DNA of 64,000 bases. Origin: an uncultured Atopobium sp. Its GTDB lineage: Bacteria > Actinomycetota > Coriobacteriia > Coriobacteriales > Atopobiaceae. Of this stretch, positions 1 through 7,592 are shown piece by piece. Where the stretch lies: contig CAMPVF010000003.1 in the NCBI GenBank assembly GCA_946997485.1, forward strand, positions 1 through 64,000, read 5' to 3'. The first letter of the stretch is position 1; every line of letters begins with the position of its first letter. Below the pieces are notes generated by a model that was given only the letters and a program-made list of their open reading frames with translations, was not told where the DNA came from and made no database searches. The position numbers were made by a program, and so were the translations under genes.

Positions 1-53
1 GCGCATGGCTGGCAGCCATGAGGTCACGGGTTCGAACCCCGTATTCTCCACCA
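1..53 (+). tRNA. tRNA-Ala (GGC), 3' part only
   Basis: The window opens inside this tRNA. An anticodon stem-loop is visible (stem CATGG/CCATG, loop CTGGCAG, anticodon GGC), then a T arm with the TTCGAAC loop, the acceptor 3' strand ATTCTCC, discriminator A and an encoded CCA. U at position 70 of the acceptor strand would allow the G3:U70 identity pair of alanine tRNAs, which agrees with the anticodon. The D arm and 5' acceptor strand lie outside the window. Confidence 0.85.
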
Positions 54-93
54 TTTTTTACGATTGTTTTCAGTGGCAACCAAGGGTGATTGT

Positions 94-471
94 ATGAATA
101 TGCTTGCACGCAATGTAAAACTTTCGTCTATCCTTGCATTTATTGCAGGTATTCTCACTGTAATTGGGTCCATCGCTTTTATTATTGCACATCCAATTTC
201 TGTAAATAGCTATGTTTGCTTGTTTGATAGCTGTATTCTTACTCACCTTGGTTTTCAGAGTGCACGGCGCATTAACGTGCCCTCCCAGGCCTATAAAATT
301 ATGAATCATGCTGCAGTTGTAGTGCTTGTTGCCTTTATATGTGCAGCGTTTTTGCTTATCGACCGCAATAAAATTATTCTTGAATTTATTATTGGCTCAG
401 CGTGCTTACCCTTGTCGTTGTTGGTGTATGTGCTTGCGCGGCGTATGGTTGTGTTTCAAAAAAAGCAGTAA
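94..471 (+). CDS. Small four-helix membrane protein, function unknown
   Basis: A 125-residue protein that I cannot assign to a family. Four hydrophobic segments are visible at roughly residues 10-32, 35-55, 72-92 and 97-117, separated by short charged loops and ending in a basic tail, so it should be an integral inner-membrane protein. I chose ATG 94 because AAGGGTGA lies about 5 bases upstream; the frame also allows a UUG at 64, which has no ribosome binding site. The gene stands alone between two tRNAs, and no partner suggests a role. Codon use is somewhat A+T rich compared with genes further along. Confidence 0.6.
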   Translation: MNMLARNVKLSSILAFIAGILTVIGSIAFIIAHPISVNSYVCLFDSCILTHLGFQSARRINVPSQAYKIMNHAAVVVLVAFICAAFLLIDRNKIILEFIIGSACLPLSLLVYVLARRMVVFQKKQ

Positions 472-591
472 GCAGCAGCTTTCATGGTCATCTACAACCT
501 AACTACGCATTTTTCTTGCACGTAAAAATAACACTTGCGTAATTGTGGTTTCTTTCGTAATCTACATAGGTGGATAATTACTGTCCCATAC

Positions 592-668
592 GGGCCTATA
601 GCGCAATCGGTTAGCGCAGAGGACTCATAATCCTTTGGTTGTAGGTTCAAGTCCTACTGGGCCCACCA
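592..668 (+). tRNA. tRNA with CAU anticodon, probably tRNA-Ile2 (elongator Met possible)
   Basis: A complete 77-nt cloverleaf: acceptor GGGCCTA/TGGGCCC, D arm GCGC/GCGC, anticodon stem GAGGA/TCCTT with loop CTCATAA, T arm GTAGG/CCTAC, and an encoded CCA. CAU can be elongator Met or the Ile2 tRNA whose C34 is changed to lysidine by TilS. The T-arm sequence resembles Ile2 tRNAs I know, but identity elements do not settle it. It is not initiator-like because the acceptor begins with a paired G-C. The rest of 472-807 holds no gene. Confidence 0.85.
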
Positions 669-679
669 TTGCATTTTAT

Positions 680-707
680 GCCGAAAGCACGTCTTTCGGC
701 TTTTTTT
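680..707 (+). terminator. Intrinsic terminator after the CAU tRNA
   Basis: GCCGAAAG and CTTTCGGC form a perfect 8-bp stem around a 5-base loop, followed by seven T residues. It starts 12 bases after the tRNA CCA end and ends that transcript before the oppositely oriented regulator gene. Confidence 0.9.
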
Positions 708-807
708 ATGCGGCTTTTGCCTGTTTTTTGGCTTATCTGCAGATTTACAAAGACTATACACCCACACATCTGTATACCTTTGGTGTGTTTGCCCTGTGGG
801 GGCGTGC

Positions 808-1515
808 TTAGACTTCATTACCCTTAATTGTAAACTTATAAAAGTCCCATCGCTTATATGCAACGGCATATTCCAGAGGCTTTCCTGTTGCGGCTGAATA
901 TGTTAGACGTATTTGCTTTGCACACGGCTCACCTTTCGTTAAGTTGAGCATTTGCGAAATATGAAGCGGCGCCGGATATACAATACTATTTGTTTCCTCG
1001 TAGGGTTCATCTTCCATAACAATGCCACGATCTTGTTGGAGACGCTCATAAATCGATGTGTAATAGGCAAGCGGTTTGCTTGTATCGATAAGTGATTTTA
1101 TAAGATAGCTTTGGTGATAGATAACAGGCGTATCATTGACTGTACGCGTACGACGGATGGCAATGTAATGCGCATTTTTATTGAGCTGCAGCGTTTTTAG
1201 AATTTCGGGTGCGTTTTCTTGGATAATTTCATGTACATACACGTGCTCTTCGCTAAACGGATATAGCTCAACATCGGAAAATTGCACACGTTTATCTTTA
1301 CGCGAACGCGAAATAAACGTGCCTTTCCCCTGATGACGGACAAGGTATCCCTCTTTTACCAGGTCGTTTAGGGCACGAATAACCGTAATTGAGGAAACGT
1401 TATATTTATCGATTAGCTCAGCCTCGGTGTAAAACTTTTGACCATTCTTTAGACATCCTGTAACTATGGCATTCTTGAGTTCATTTTTAATAACTTGATA
1501 TTTTGGTATCTTCAT
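808..1515 (-). CDS. GntR-family (HutC/UTRA) transcriptional regulator, BgaR-like
   Basis: A 235-residue regulator. Residues about 5-70 form the GntR winged helix-turn-helix (the stretch around residues 29-68 has the E-A-E-L-x-x-x-Y pattern and the G-K-G-T wing). Residues about 85-230 resemble the UTRA ligand-binding domain, which in this family often senses a sugar phosphate. It is divergent from a GH35 beta-galactosidase and a mannose-family PTS. In Streptococcus pneumoniae a GntR repressor (BgaR) beside bgaC and a PTS has this layout, so I infer control of the 1884-6608 genes by a phosphorylated galactoside or derivative. AGGAGT lies just upstream of the ATG. Confidence 0.85.
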   Translation of the reverse strand: MKIPKYQVIKNELKNAIVTGCLKNGQKFYTEAELIDKYNVSSITVIRALNDLVKEGYLVRHQGKGTFISRSRKDKRVQFSDVELYPFSEEHVYVHEIIQENAPEILKTLQLNKNAHYIAIRRTRTVNDTPVIYHQSYLIKSLIDTSKPLAYYTSIYERLQQDRGIVMEDEPYEETNSIVYPAPLHISQMLNLTKGEPCAKQIRLTYSAATGKPLEYAVAYKRWDFYKFTIKGNEV

Positions 1516-1588
1516 GCATTAACTCCTTGGACGAGGGATGTATGCTTGAAATAACTCACTGTGCGTTATATACGATAGTTATTATGCA

Positions 1589-1632
1589 CAACAGTGGGTA
1601 TGTTTCTAAATGCAACAGTTATGTTCTCTAAA
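1589..1632. promoter_or_regulatory. Imperfect direct repeat, candidate operator
   Basis: Two copies of CAACAG...TATGTT...CTAAA lie at 1589-1610 and 1613-1632, 24 bp apart from start to start (about two helical turns). Repeated sites with this spacing often bind a dimeric regulator on one face. The divergent GntR protein is the obvious candidate, but this is inferred from position only. Confidence 0.4.
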
Positions 1633-1822
1633 CATTCACGTAATTCATAGCGTATGTAAGGCATGTTGTTGCTGCAAGCGCACGTATCTTTGCCTTGGTT
1701 TTTATGGGGAAGGACATACGCCACTGTAGCGTACTGACAAACTATAACGCATACGGTATCATCCGTTCCTCCTTATTTTCCTACCGTTTACCGACTACAC
1801 CTTTTTATTTTTACCGTGTAAG

Positions 1823-1837
1823 TTAATATATTAATAT
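1823..1837. promoter_or_regulatory. Overlapping A+T palindromes upstream of the galactosidase
   Basis: TTAATATATTAA (1823-1834) and ATATTAATAT (1828-1837) are perfect overlapping palindromes about 45-60 bp before the galactosidase start. They coincide with the likely -10 region, so they could be an operator, part of the promoter, or only A+T-rich sequence. Confidence 0.3.
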
Positions 1838-1883
1838 ATGAAAGTCGAGGGAATCAAACCCACTCATGTTCAAGAGGGAAGTT

Positions 1884-3815
1884 ATGGTCCACACGTTTAG
1901 TATTCAATCCGATTCGTTCTACCTTAATGGAAAACCCTGGAAAATACTCAGCGGTGCTATTCATTATTTTCGTATTCATCCATCGGATTGGGAACACTCG
2001 CTCTATAACCTTAAAGCGCTTGGTTTTAACACCGTAGAAACGTATATCCCTTGGAATATACATGAGCCTTTACCCGGTACATTTATGTTTGACGGTATGT
2101 GTAACATTGAACACTTTTTGGAGCTTGCTGCGGCATGCGGATTGTATGCTATTGTACGTCCTTCACCTTACATTTGTGCCGAGTGGGAAATGGGGGGATT
2201 GCCGGCGTGGTTGCTTACAAAAGGTGTTCGTTTGCGGTCGAGTGATCCGGCATATCTATCATACGTTCAGTCATACTATGATGAACTTTTGCCCAGATTA
2301 GTGCCACACCAGTTGTCTTGTGGTGGCAACATTCTTATGTTCCAGGTTGAAAATGAATATGGGTCATACGGTGAAGACAGTTCTTATCTCACCTCTCTTG
2401 CCAATATGATGTACAGCGCTGGTATAACAATGCCCTTGTGTACTTCAGACGGTCCTTGGGATGCATGTTTGGAGTCAGGGTCGCTTATCGATAGCAATAT
2501 ACTGCCAACAGGTAATTTTGGGTCGCACGCGCACGAAAACTTTGCCGCGATGCGTCGCTTTTTTGCTCGTCACAATAAAGTTTTCCCGATTATGTGCATG
2601 GAATTTTGGGACGGGTGGTTTTCTCGTTGGAATGAGGATGTTGTAACGCGCAAAGTTACAGATTTTACGGAAGACGTGCGAAAAACCATGGAAGAGGGAA
2701 GTATTAACCTGTATATGTTTCATGGCGGTACCAATTTTAGCTGTATGAATGGCTGCTCTGCACGTTATGACAGCGATTTACCACAAATTACAAGCTACGA
2801 TTATGGCGCGCCGCTCAATGAACAAGGAAATCCTACACAGGCATATAACGCACTTAAAGCAATAGTTCACCAGCTGTTTCCTCAGCTCGTGCAGCAACGT
2901 GCAAGAATCAAAACAACACTTAAGCCGCAGCATCTTAGCTATGTTGGTTCGTGTGCACTTGCTGATTGTGTGCGTGCATTGTCACAGCCAGTTAAATCGC
3001 TCTATCCGTGTTCAATGGAAGAGCTTGGTCAGCAAACGGGTTACACGTTGTATCAAACAACAATTACTACCTATGCGCCGCAGGAGGTGCTTTATATTAT
3101 TGACGCGCGTGACCGTGCGATTGTGTGGATAGACGAAACGTACATACAAACGCAATACCAACAGGAAATTGGCAATGACATAACACTTTCTGTTACGCCT
3201 GGTACTCATACACTGAGCGTGCTTATAGAACACATGGGGCGCGTGAATTATGGCAGAAAACTTGCAGCTTATACCCAAAGTAAAGGTCTTGGTCAGGGTG
3301 TGATGCTTGATCATCACTTTTTGCAGCATTGGACACAGTATTCGCTTGAATTTATGCCCGTGTTTTATTGGCCGAAGCCTACAGGCGTAGATCTTCCAGG
3401 CTTACATCCTGCAAACTCAAATCACGCAGAGCATACAACTCTTTTGTCTGCAACCTCGCAACTTTTTGCTCATTATATTTCGCCTGCTAGCTTGTCTTCG
3501 CTTAGTTTTGATGAGCGCTACAACGTTAGTATGCATGCTCATATGCCCGCACTTCACGCATTTTCTTGTGACATTCAAATTCCTGCTGACACCTTTGTTG
3601 ATATGTCGTCTTTTGGTAAAGGTGTACTGGTAGTTAATGGTGTAAATGTTGGTCGTTTTTGGTCTGTTGGTCCTCAGCAGACGTTATATGTGCCTCGCGG
3701 ATTGCTGAAGGAGGGGAGTAATTCTTTTGTGGTGTTTGACACCGAAGGACGAGGTCAAAAAACACTTTCATTAGTTGGGCAGCATAGTATGTATACGCAA
3801 ACGAAAGGAGCGTGA
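1884..3815 (+). CDS. bgaC: GH35 beta-galactosidase (BgaC-like)
   Basis: A 643-residue glycoside hydrolase family 35 enzyme that releases terminal beta-linked galactose. The TIM barrel fills roughly the first 330 residues. The acid/base is Glu158 in V-E-N-E-Y-G-S-Y-G and the nucleophile is Glu240 in C-M-E-F-W-D-G-W-F. Smaller beta-sandwich domains follow, ending near V-N-G-x-N-x-G-R-x-W, typical of the family. There is no signal peptide, so it is presumably cytoplasmic, acting on sugars brought in by the adjacent PTS; pneumococcal BgaC prefers Gal-beta-1,3-GlcNAc, and the same specificity here is inferred. I chose ATG 1884 because AGAGGGAA lies directly upstream; ATG 1866 has no such site. It begins a five-gene sugar island. 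Confidence 0.9.
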   Translation: MVHTFSIQSDSFYLNGKPWKILSGAIHYFRIHPSDWEHSLYNLKALGFNTVETYIPWNIHEPLPGTFMFDGMCNIEHFLELAAACGLYAIVRPSPYICAEWEMGGLPAWLLTKGVRLRSSDPAYLSYVQSYYDELLPRLVPHQLSCGGNILMFQVENEYGSYGEDSSYLTSLANMMYSAGITMPLCTSDGPWDACLESGSLIDSNILPTGNFGSHAHENFAAMRRFFARHNKVFPIMCMEFWDGWFSRWNEDVVTRKVTDFTEDVRKTMEEGSINLYMFHGGTNFSCMNGCSARYDSDLPQITSYDYGAPLNEQGNPTQAYNALKAIVHQLFPQLVQQRARIKTTLKPQHLSYVGSCALADCVRALSQPVKSLYPCSMEELGQQTGYTLYQTTITTYAPQEVLYIIDARDRAIVWIDETYIQTQYQQEIGNDITLSVTPGTHTLSVLIEHMGRVNYGRKLAAYTQSKGLGQGVMLDHHFLQHWTQYSLEFMPVFYWPKPTGVDLPGLHPANSNHAEHTTLLSATSQLFAHYISPASLSSLSFDERYNVSMHAHMPALHAFSCDIQIPADTFVDMSSFGKGVLVVNGVNVGRFWSVGPQQTLYVPRGLLKEGSNSFVVFDTEGRGQKTLSLVGQHSMYTQTKGA

Positions 3816-3819
3816 TTGT

Positions 3820-4308
3820 ATGGCTTATATCGCTGCACGTATCGATGGCCGCCTTATTCATGGTCAGGTAGCTAATCTGTGGACAAGCAGCCTTTCTATT
3901 AACCGCATCATGGTGGTAGATAATGAGGTAGCCACATCTGATATCGAAAAAGCAGCGCTTAAAATGGCAACGCCTTCTGGTGTTCGTCTAAGCGTTCTTC
4001 CGATAGAGAAAGCTGCAGCTAATATCACTAGTGGTAAATATGCATCGCAGCGCCTGCTTATTGTGGCAAAGCGACCTTTAGTATTTTTGGAGCTTGTCTT
4101 ACGAGGTGTTGAGCTTAATACGATTAATGTAGGCAACATGTCACAAACAGACGAAACCCATCATATTTCTCAATCGATTAATGTACTTGATGAAGATGTT
4201 GAGGCGTTTAGAAGACTGCGAGATGCGGGCGTGACGCTTACTGCACAGATGGTGCCAAGCGATGAATCGAAAGATTTGTGGAAATTATTGGGTGATCTCG
4301 GACGTTAG
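3820..4308 (+). CDS. PTS mannose/fructose/sorbose-family IIB component
   Basis: A 162-residue cytoplasmic phosphotransferase subunit. The phosphorylated histidine is His14 in R-I-D-G-R-L-I-H-G-Q-V, the hallmark of mannose-class IIB proteins. It takes phosphate from IIA and gives it to the sugar crossing the IIC-IID channel. ATG 3820 was chosen: AAAGGAG is upstream and only 4 bases separate it from the galactosidase stop, so the two are co-transcribed. The mannose class includes transporters for mannose, GalNAc, sorbose, gluco-selenate and disaccharides; beside a GH35 enzyme a galactoside or amino-sugar disaccharide is likely. Confidence 0.92.
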   Translation: MAYIAARIDGRLIHGQVANLWTSSLSINRIMVVDNEVATSDIEKAALKMATPSGVRLSVLPIEKAAANITSGKYASQRLLIVAKRPLVFLELVLRGVELNTINVGNMSQTDETHHISQSINVLDEDVEAFRRLRDAGVTLTAQMVPSDESKDLWKLLGDLGR

Positions 4309-4316
4309 GAGAAGTC

Positions 4317-5213
4317 ATGAGTATTCAATGGTGGCAAATAGCGCTACTTTCGCTGTATGCCGGCTATCAGATTTTGGATGAGCTGCAAATTTACTCATCA
4401 TTAAGTTCACCTGTTTTTGCCGGTTTTTTTGCTGGTCTGGTTATGGGCGATATGCAAACCGGTCTTATTATCGGTGGCAGCATGCAACTTACCGTTCTTG
4501 GTGTAGGTACATTTGGCGGGGCGTCTCGAATTGACGCAAACTCGGGTACCGTCCTTGCGTGCGCATTCGCTGTTGCGGTTGGTATGGATCCTCAGCAGGC
4601 AATTGCCGCTATTGCTGTACCTGTAGCAGCGTTAATGATTCAGCTCGACATTTTGGCACGTTTTGCAAACACCTTCTTTGCACACCGTATTGATAAAAAT
4701 GTTGAGAACTTCGATTACAAAGCAATTGATAGGAACTTCCTTTTGGGAGCGCTACCCTGGAGTTTATCGCGTTTGCTTCCTGTTCTTCTTGCACTGTGCT
4801 TGGGTGGAGACTTTGTTCAATACATTGTTAATATTCTTACTGGTCCATTTGCATGGCTGGGTACAGGGCTTTCTGTTGCTGGTGCAACTCTTCCTGCGGT
4901 TGGTTTTGCAATCTTACTTCGTTATCTTCCTGTTAAAAAACACCTTGCATATCTTTTGCTTGGCTTTACGATTACTGCGTTGCTTACGACCGTGTTCTCA
5001 AGCATTCAAGTCCTTGGCGGTGGCGTTGCTTCTGTTGTTAAAGACTTCCATCACATTTTCAACGGTATGCCAATGCTTGGCGTAACCATTATTGGTGTTG
5101 GTCTTGCGCTTATCAGCTATAAGCAGAATCGTGTAGCAGCTGCTCCAGTTGTTGCAGCTGTAGCTGCAAGCACAGAGAGTGAAGAAGGAGAGATCGAAGA
5201 TGACGAGCTCTAA
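4317..5213 (+). CDS. PTS mannose/fructose/sorbose-family IIC component
   Basis: A 298-residue integral membrane subunit with about eight hydrophobic segments. The conserved G-G-S-M-Q-L-T-V-L-G-V-G stretch near residue 60 is typical of mannose-class IIC. With IID it forms the sugar channel. It lies 8 bases after IIB behind AGGAGAAG. The C-terminus ends in an acidic tail of about 15 residues (E-S-E-E-G-E-I-E-D-D-E-L), and its final 14 bases overlap the IID start, suggesting translational coupling so that IIC and IID are made in equal amounts. Confidence 0.93.
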   Translation: MSIQWWQIALLSLYAGYQILDELQIYSSLSSPVFAGFFAGLVMGDMQTGLIIGGSMQLTVLGVGTFGGASRIDANSGTVLACAFAVAVGMDPQQAIAAIAVPVAALMIQLDILARFANTFFAHRIDKNVENFDYKAIDRNFLLGALPWSLSRLLPVLLALCLGGDFVQYIVNILTGPFAWLGTGLSVAGATLPAVGFAILLRYLPVKKHLAYLLLGFTITALLTTVFSSIQVLGGGVASVVKDFHHIFNGMPMLGVTIIGVGLALISYKQNRVAAAPVVAAVAASTESEEGEIEDDEL

Positions 5214-6024
5214 TAACAACAACACTTCATATAAACTTACACATGAAGACTTTAAACAGATTAACCGTCGATCGCTTTTGGGATTTCAGCTTGGGTGGAA
5301 TTACGAGCGCATGCAGGGTTCTGGCTATTTGTACACTATTCTTCCTCAATTGCGCAAAATGTACGGCGATGGTACCGATGAGCTCAAGAAGGTTATGAAA
5401 ACACATACACAGTTTTTTAACACTTCTAACTTTTTTAACACCGTAGTTACCGGTATCGATCTTGCTTTAGAGGAAAAACAAGGCGTCAAAAGCCTTGACA
5501 GTGTTACTGGACTTAAAGCTGGTTTAATGGGTTCGTTTGCTGCTATTGGTGACGCTATTTTTGGTGCACTTATTCCTGCTATTTTTGGTGCACTTGCTGC
5601 AAATATGGCAATGCAGGGTAACCCCGTTGGTATTTTTATTTGGATTATCGCTCAAATCGTTGTTATGGTATTTCGTTGGAAACAGCTTGAATACGCATAT
5701 CGCGAGGGTACAGCGTTAGTTACAACAATGCAAGGTAAACTACAAGCTATCACCGATGCTGTTACGCTTCTTGGTGTGTTTATGGTTGGTGCACTTGTCG
5801 CAACTATGGTTAATGTGCAAATTGTTGCCGTTCCCCACATTGGTGACGTTGCCTTTAACATTCAAAACAACCTTAACATGATTCTTCCACGCCTACTACC
5901 CGCCGCAATTACTGGTGCTGTGTATTGGCTTTTGGGTAAGAAGAATATGACGTCAACCAAAGCTATTTTTATTGTTTTGATTGTATGCATTGCGTTGGGC
6001 GGCCTTGGTATTTTAGGTAAATAG
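5200..6024 (+). CDS. PTS mannose/fructose/sorbose-family IID component
   Basis: A 274-residue membrane subunit that pairs with IIC. It starts with a polar Ser/Asn-rich segment and contains the family pattern L-x-G-F-Q-L-G-W-N-Y-E-R-M-Q-G-x-G near residue 30 and a glycine-rich G-L-K-A-G-L-M-G-S-F-A-A-I-G-D segment near residue 115, with several hydrophobic helices after that. ATG 5200 lies inside the last codons of IIC with GAAGGAGAG upstream. The next gene for the same system, IIA, is separated by 173 bp that hold a strong hairpin and a new promoter. Confidence 0.93.
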   Translation: MTSSNNNNTSYKLTHEDFKQINRRSLLGFQLGWNYERMQGSGYLYTILPQLRKMYGDGTDELKKVMKTHTQFFNTSNFFNTVVTGIDLALEEKQGVKSLDSVTGLKAGLMGSFAAIGDAIFGALIPAIFGALAANMAMQGNPVGIFIWIIAQIVVMVFRWKQLEYAYREGTALVTTMQGKLQAITDAVTLLGVFMVGALVATMVNVQIVAVPHIGDVAFNIQNNLNMILPRLLPAAITGAVYWLLGKKNMTSTKAIFIVLIVCIALGGLGILGK

Positions 6025-6045
6025 TTTACCTGTCATTTGTTGTGT

Positions 6046-6083
6046 CCGTATAAGCAGCCACAGTTGTGTTCCTGCTTATACGG
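6046..6083. repeat. Perfect 12-bp inverted repeat between IID and IIA
   Basis: CCGTATAAGCAG (6046-6057) and CTGCTTATACGG (6072-6083) are exact inverted copies around a 14-base loop. No T run follows, so it is not a classic intrinsic terminator. It could be an RNA stem-loop that stabilises or separates the IIB-IIC-IID message from IIA, or a DNA operator for the IIA promoter about 80 bp downstream. Confidence 0.7.
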
Positions 6084-6141
6084 GCGTCTGCATAAAGTTT
6101 GGACTGGGATTTTATAGCGATTATAGTGTGTTGTTGGCTTG

Positions 6142-6171
6142 TTTTACGCGATGTTGCGTGTTTTCTATAAT
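6142..6171 (+). promoter_or_regulatory. Probable promoter of the PTS IIA gene
   Basis: A perfect TATAAT (6166-6171) with a weak -35-like TTTTAC at 6142-6147 and an 18-base spacer. Transcription would start about 20 bases before ATG 6198, leaving just enough leader for the GGAGGT site. Confidence 0.55.
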
Positions 6172-6197
6172 GGTTTTGTATGGTGGAGGTAAAATCT

Positions 6198-6608
6198 ATG
6201 TCACAGGATCTTGTACTGGTAAGTCATGGCGATCTCGCCGCTGGCTTAAAGTCTGCGGTTGAGATGATTATGGGACCGCAAAAGCATATTCGTACGGTTG
6301 GGCTATATGAGTGCGAAGGGCAGGTTGATTTTCTAACGCGTTTTGAGGACGTAACTCGAAACCTCGATTCTTTTATTGTATTTGCCGATCTGATGGGTGG
6401 TACACCGTGTAATGTTGTAAGCCGCCTTGTGCTTGAAGGCAAACGCATTACGCTATATGCCGGTATGAATATGCCCATGGTTATTAATTTCATTAATGGC
6501 GATGCTATTGAGTCACACCAGGCTTTATGTAGTGCAGCTCAGCAGATGATTGTATGCATTAATGATGTTTTGGCAGCCTCTGCGGTAGATGATGAAGACG
6601 AATTGTAG
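6198..6608 (+). CDS. PTS mannose/fructose/sorbose-family IIA component
   Basis: A 136-residue cytoplasmic subunit that takes phosphate from HPr. The active site is His10 in V-L-V-S-H-G-D-L-A-A-G-L, and F-A-D-L-M-G-G-T-P-C-N is the second conserved element near residue 65. GGAGGT 8 bases before ATG 6198 makes that start much better than the in-frame ATG 6180. It completes the PTS with the three preceding genes, but its own TATAAT promoter and the hairpin before it suggest partly independent expression. The C-terminus is acidic. Confidence 0.93.
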   Translation: MSQDLVLVSHGDLAAGLKSAVEMIMGPQKHIRTVGLYECEGQVDFLTRFEDVTRNLDSFIVFADLMGGTPCNVVSRLVLEGKRITLYAGMNMPMVINFINGDAIESHQALCSAAQQMIVCINDVLAASAVDDEDEL

Positions 6609-6790
6609 CAAGTAATAGCCGACATAGGCGTTCACTACAAATACGTCTAAAACGCATACTTGTACAGAATGTGTCCTTGTGCACCTGCACACACAGCACA
6701 CGTACACGTGCGTCTAGCATGCATTTACTGTTGTACAAAGTTGGCATTGATGTGTAGGTTCATAATACGCGTGCGCATATCGCATTTTTT

Positions 6791-6799
6791 TGTTATGAT
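6791..6799 (+). promoter_or_regulatory. Extended -10 promoter of tRNA-Val
   Basis: TGTTATGAT (TG, one base, then TATGAT) lies about 30 bases before the tRNA start. No convincing -35 was seen, as is usual for extended -10 promoters. Confidence 0.5.
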
Positions 6800-6829
6800 A
6801 CTTACGTACTTCTTGCAAGAGAAGCTTGT

Positions 6830-6904
6830 GGGCGATTGGCTCAGGGGTAGAGCACTTCCTTCACACGGAAGGGGTCGTGGGTTCAAATCCCGCATCGCCC
6901 ACCA
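6830..6904 (+). tRNA. tRNA-Val (CAC)
   Basis: A complete 75-nt cloverleaf: acceptor GGGCGAT/ATCGCCC, D arm GCTC/GAGC, anticodon stem CTTCC/GGAAG with loop TTCACAC (anticodon CAC), T arm GTGGG/CCCGC, and an encoded CCA. It reads GUG codons. An A+T-rich foreign-looking gene begins 38 bases downstream; no second copy of the tRNA 3' end was seen in the window that would mark an attachment site. Confidence 0.93.
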
Positions 6905-6942
6905 CTCTTTTTCTTATTAAATACCCCTATTTACCTGCATAA

Positions 6943-7431
6943 ATGAAAAACGATCTGTGTAAAAGCGCATTGCCGCGTTTGCGGGACAAAGACTGGGTGC
7001 TTACAGGCAAAGTGCCGAAGATTGAGTTTGAGAATAAGCTTGCTAAGAAGAATACATATCCTCATGAAATTGAACAGGCAAAGCGTTTGTCGCAGCACGG
7101 CATTAAGTGCACCTTTCAGGTTGACTATGAGGTGGACAAGAAAACTAAGGGCACAGCAAGGCAGAAGATTGTGGGTAAACCTGATTTAAGCAGCGGCATA
7201 GAGCTTAAAAGTCTTAAAAATACTTCAAATCATAGAAAAAGAGTCGAAAAAGACCTCAGAAACGCGTATAAGAAAAAAGCACTTAAGGAATGTAATTTTG
7301 ACGCAACAGGGACGAGGTTTACGAGCGAAGAAATAGAAAAATGCTTGAGACTTGAAGCGAAACTAAGGGGAGTTAAAACAGTGTCATACATAGACAGTAC
7401 AGGCAAATATTACCGAAAAATAAAAATATAA
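6943..7431 (+). CDS. Orphan PD-(D/E)XK nuclease-like toxin domain (CdiA-C-terminal type)
   Basis: A 162-residue lysine-rich protein (pI clearly basic) unlike its neighbours in composition. Residues 41-53 (H-E-I-E-Q-A-K-R-L-S-Q-H-G) followed by Pro80-Asp81 and Glu87-x-Lys89 fit the layout of CdiA/MuF-type polymorphic toxin nucleases with a PD-(D/E)XK active site. The family match is inferred from this pattern alone. There is no signal peptide, no delivery domain, and no adjacent immunity gene. A TAA stop lies directly before ATG 6943 and there is no ribosome binding site, so it may be a stranded 3' remnant of a larger toxin gene rather than an expressed gene. A+T-rich codon use and the tRNA-Val position suggest horizontal transfer. 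Confidence 0.55.
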   Translation: MKNDLCKSALPRLRDKDWVLTGKVPKIEFENKLAKKNTYPHEIEQAKRLSQHGIKCTFQVDYEVDKKTKGTARQKIVGKPDLSSGIELKSLKNTSNHRKRVEKDLRNAYKKKALKECNFDATGTRFTSEEIEKCLRLEAKLRGVKTVSYIDSTGKYYRKIKI

Positions 7432-7496
7432 AAACAGCATCATCAGGAATGCTCCCAACGATACTGCTTTTATTCTTTAGTTATACCACAAAGCGC

Positions 7497-7520
7497 ACCA
7501 CACGCAAACACGCATGTGGT
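7497..7520 (-). other. Hairpin downstream of the ECF operon
   Basis: ACCACACGC and GCATGTGGT form a 9-bp stem with one G-T pair and a 6-base loop, about 70 bases past the end of the minus-strand ATPase gene. It has only a weak T stretch, so a role as terminator is possible but unproven. The rest of 7432-7592 shows nothing recognisable. Confidence 0.3.
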
Positions 7521-7592
7521 ACCACACCAACAACGATAATCAAAACGCCGCAAAACCCTTGTAAACATCCGCACGTGGTACAACTACGCTTC

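Larger units (their letters stand above)
1516..1883. other. Divergent regulatory region, no gene
   Basis: This 368-bp stretch between the GntR gene and the galactosidase contains no credible reading frame. It should hold both divergent promoters and the regulator's operators. Candidate sites are the direct repeat at 1589-1632 and the A+T palindromes at 1823-1837, listed separately. No clear -35/-10 pair could be fixed by eye. Confidence 0.6.

Noticed and set aside
64..93. UUG start extending the first membrane protein upstream
   Set aside because: AAGGGTGA lies before ATG 94 and nothing supports the UUG.
6660..6920. Small + strand frame running into tRNA-Val
   Set aside because: Its end is translated from the tRNA sequence, its composition is Cys/His-rich and no binding site precedes it.
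6830..7431. Integrated element with tRNA-Val as attachment site
   Set aside because: No integrase and no second copy of the tRNA 3' end were found in the window, so only possible transfer of the single gene is claimed.
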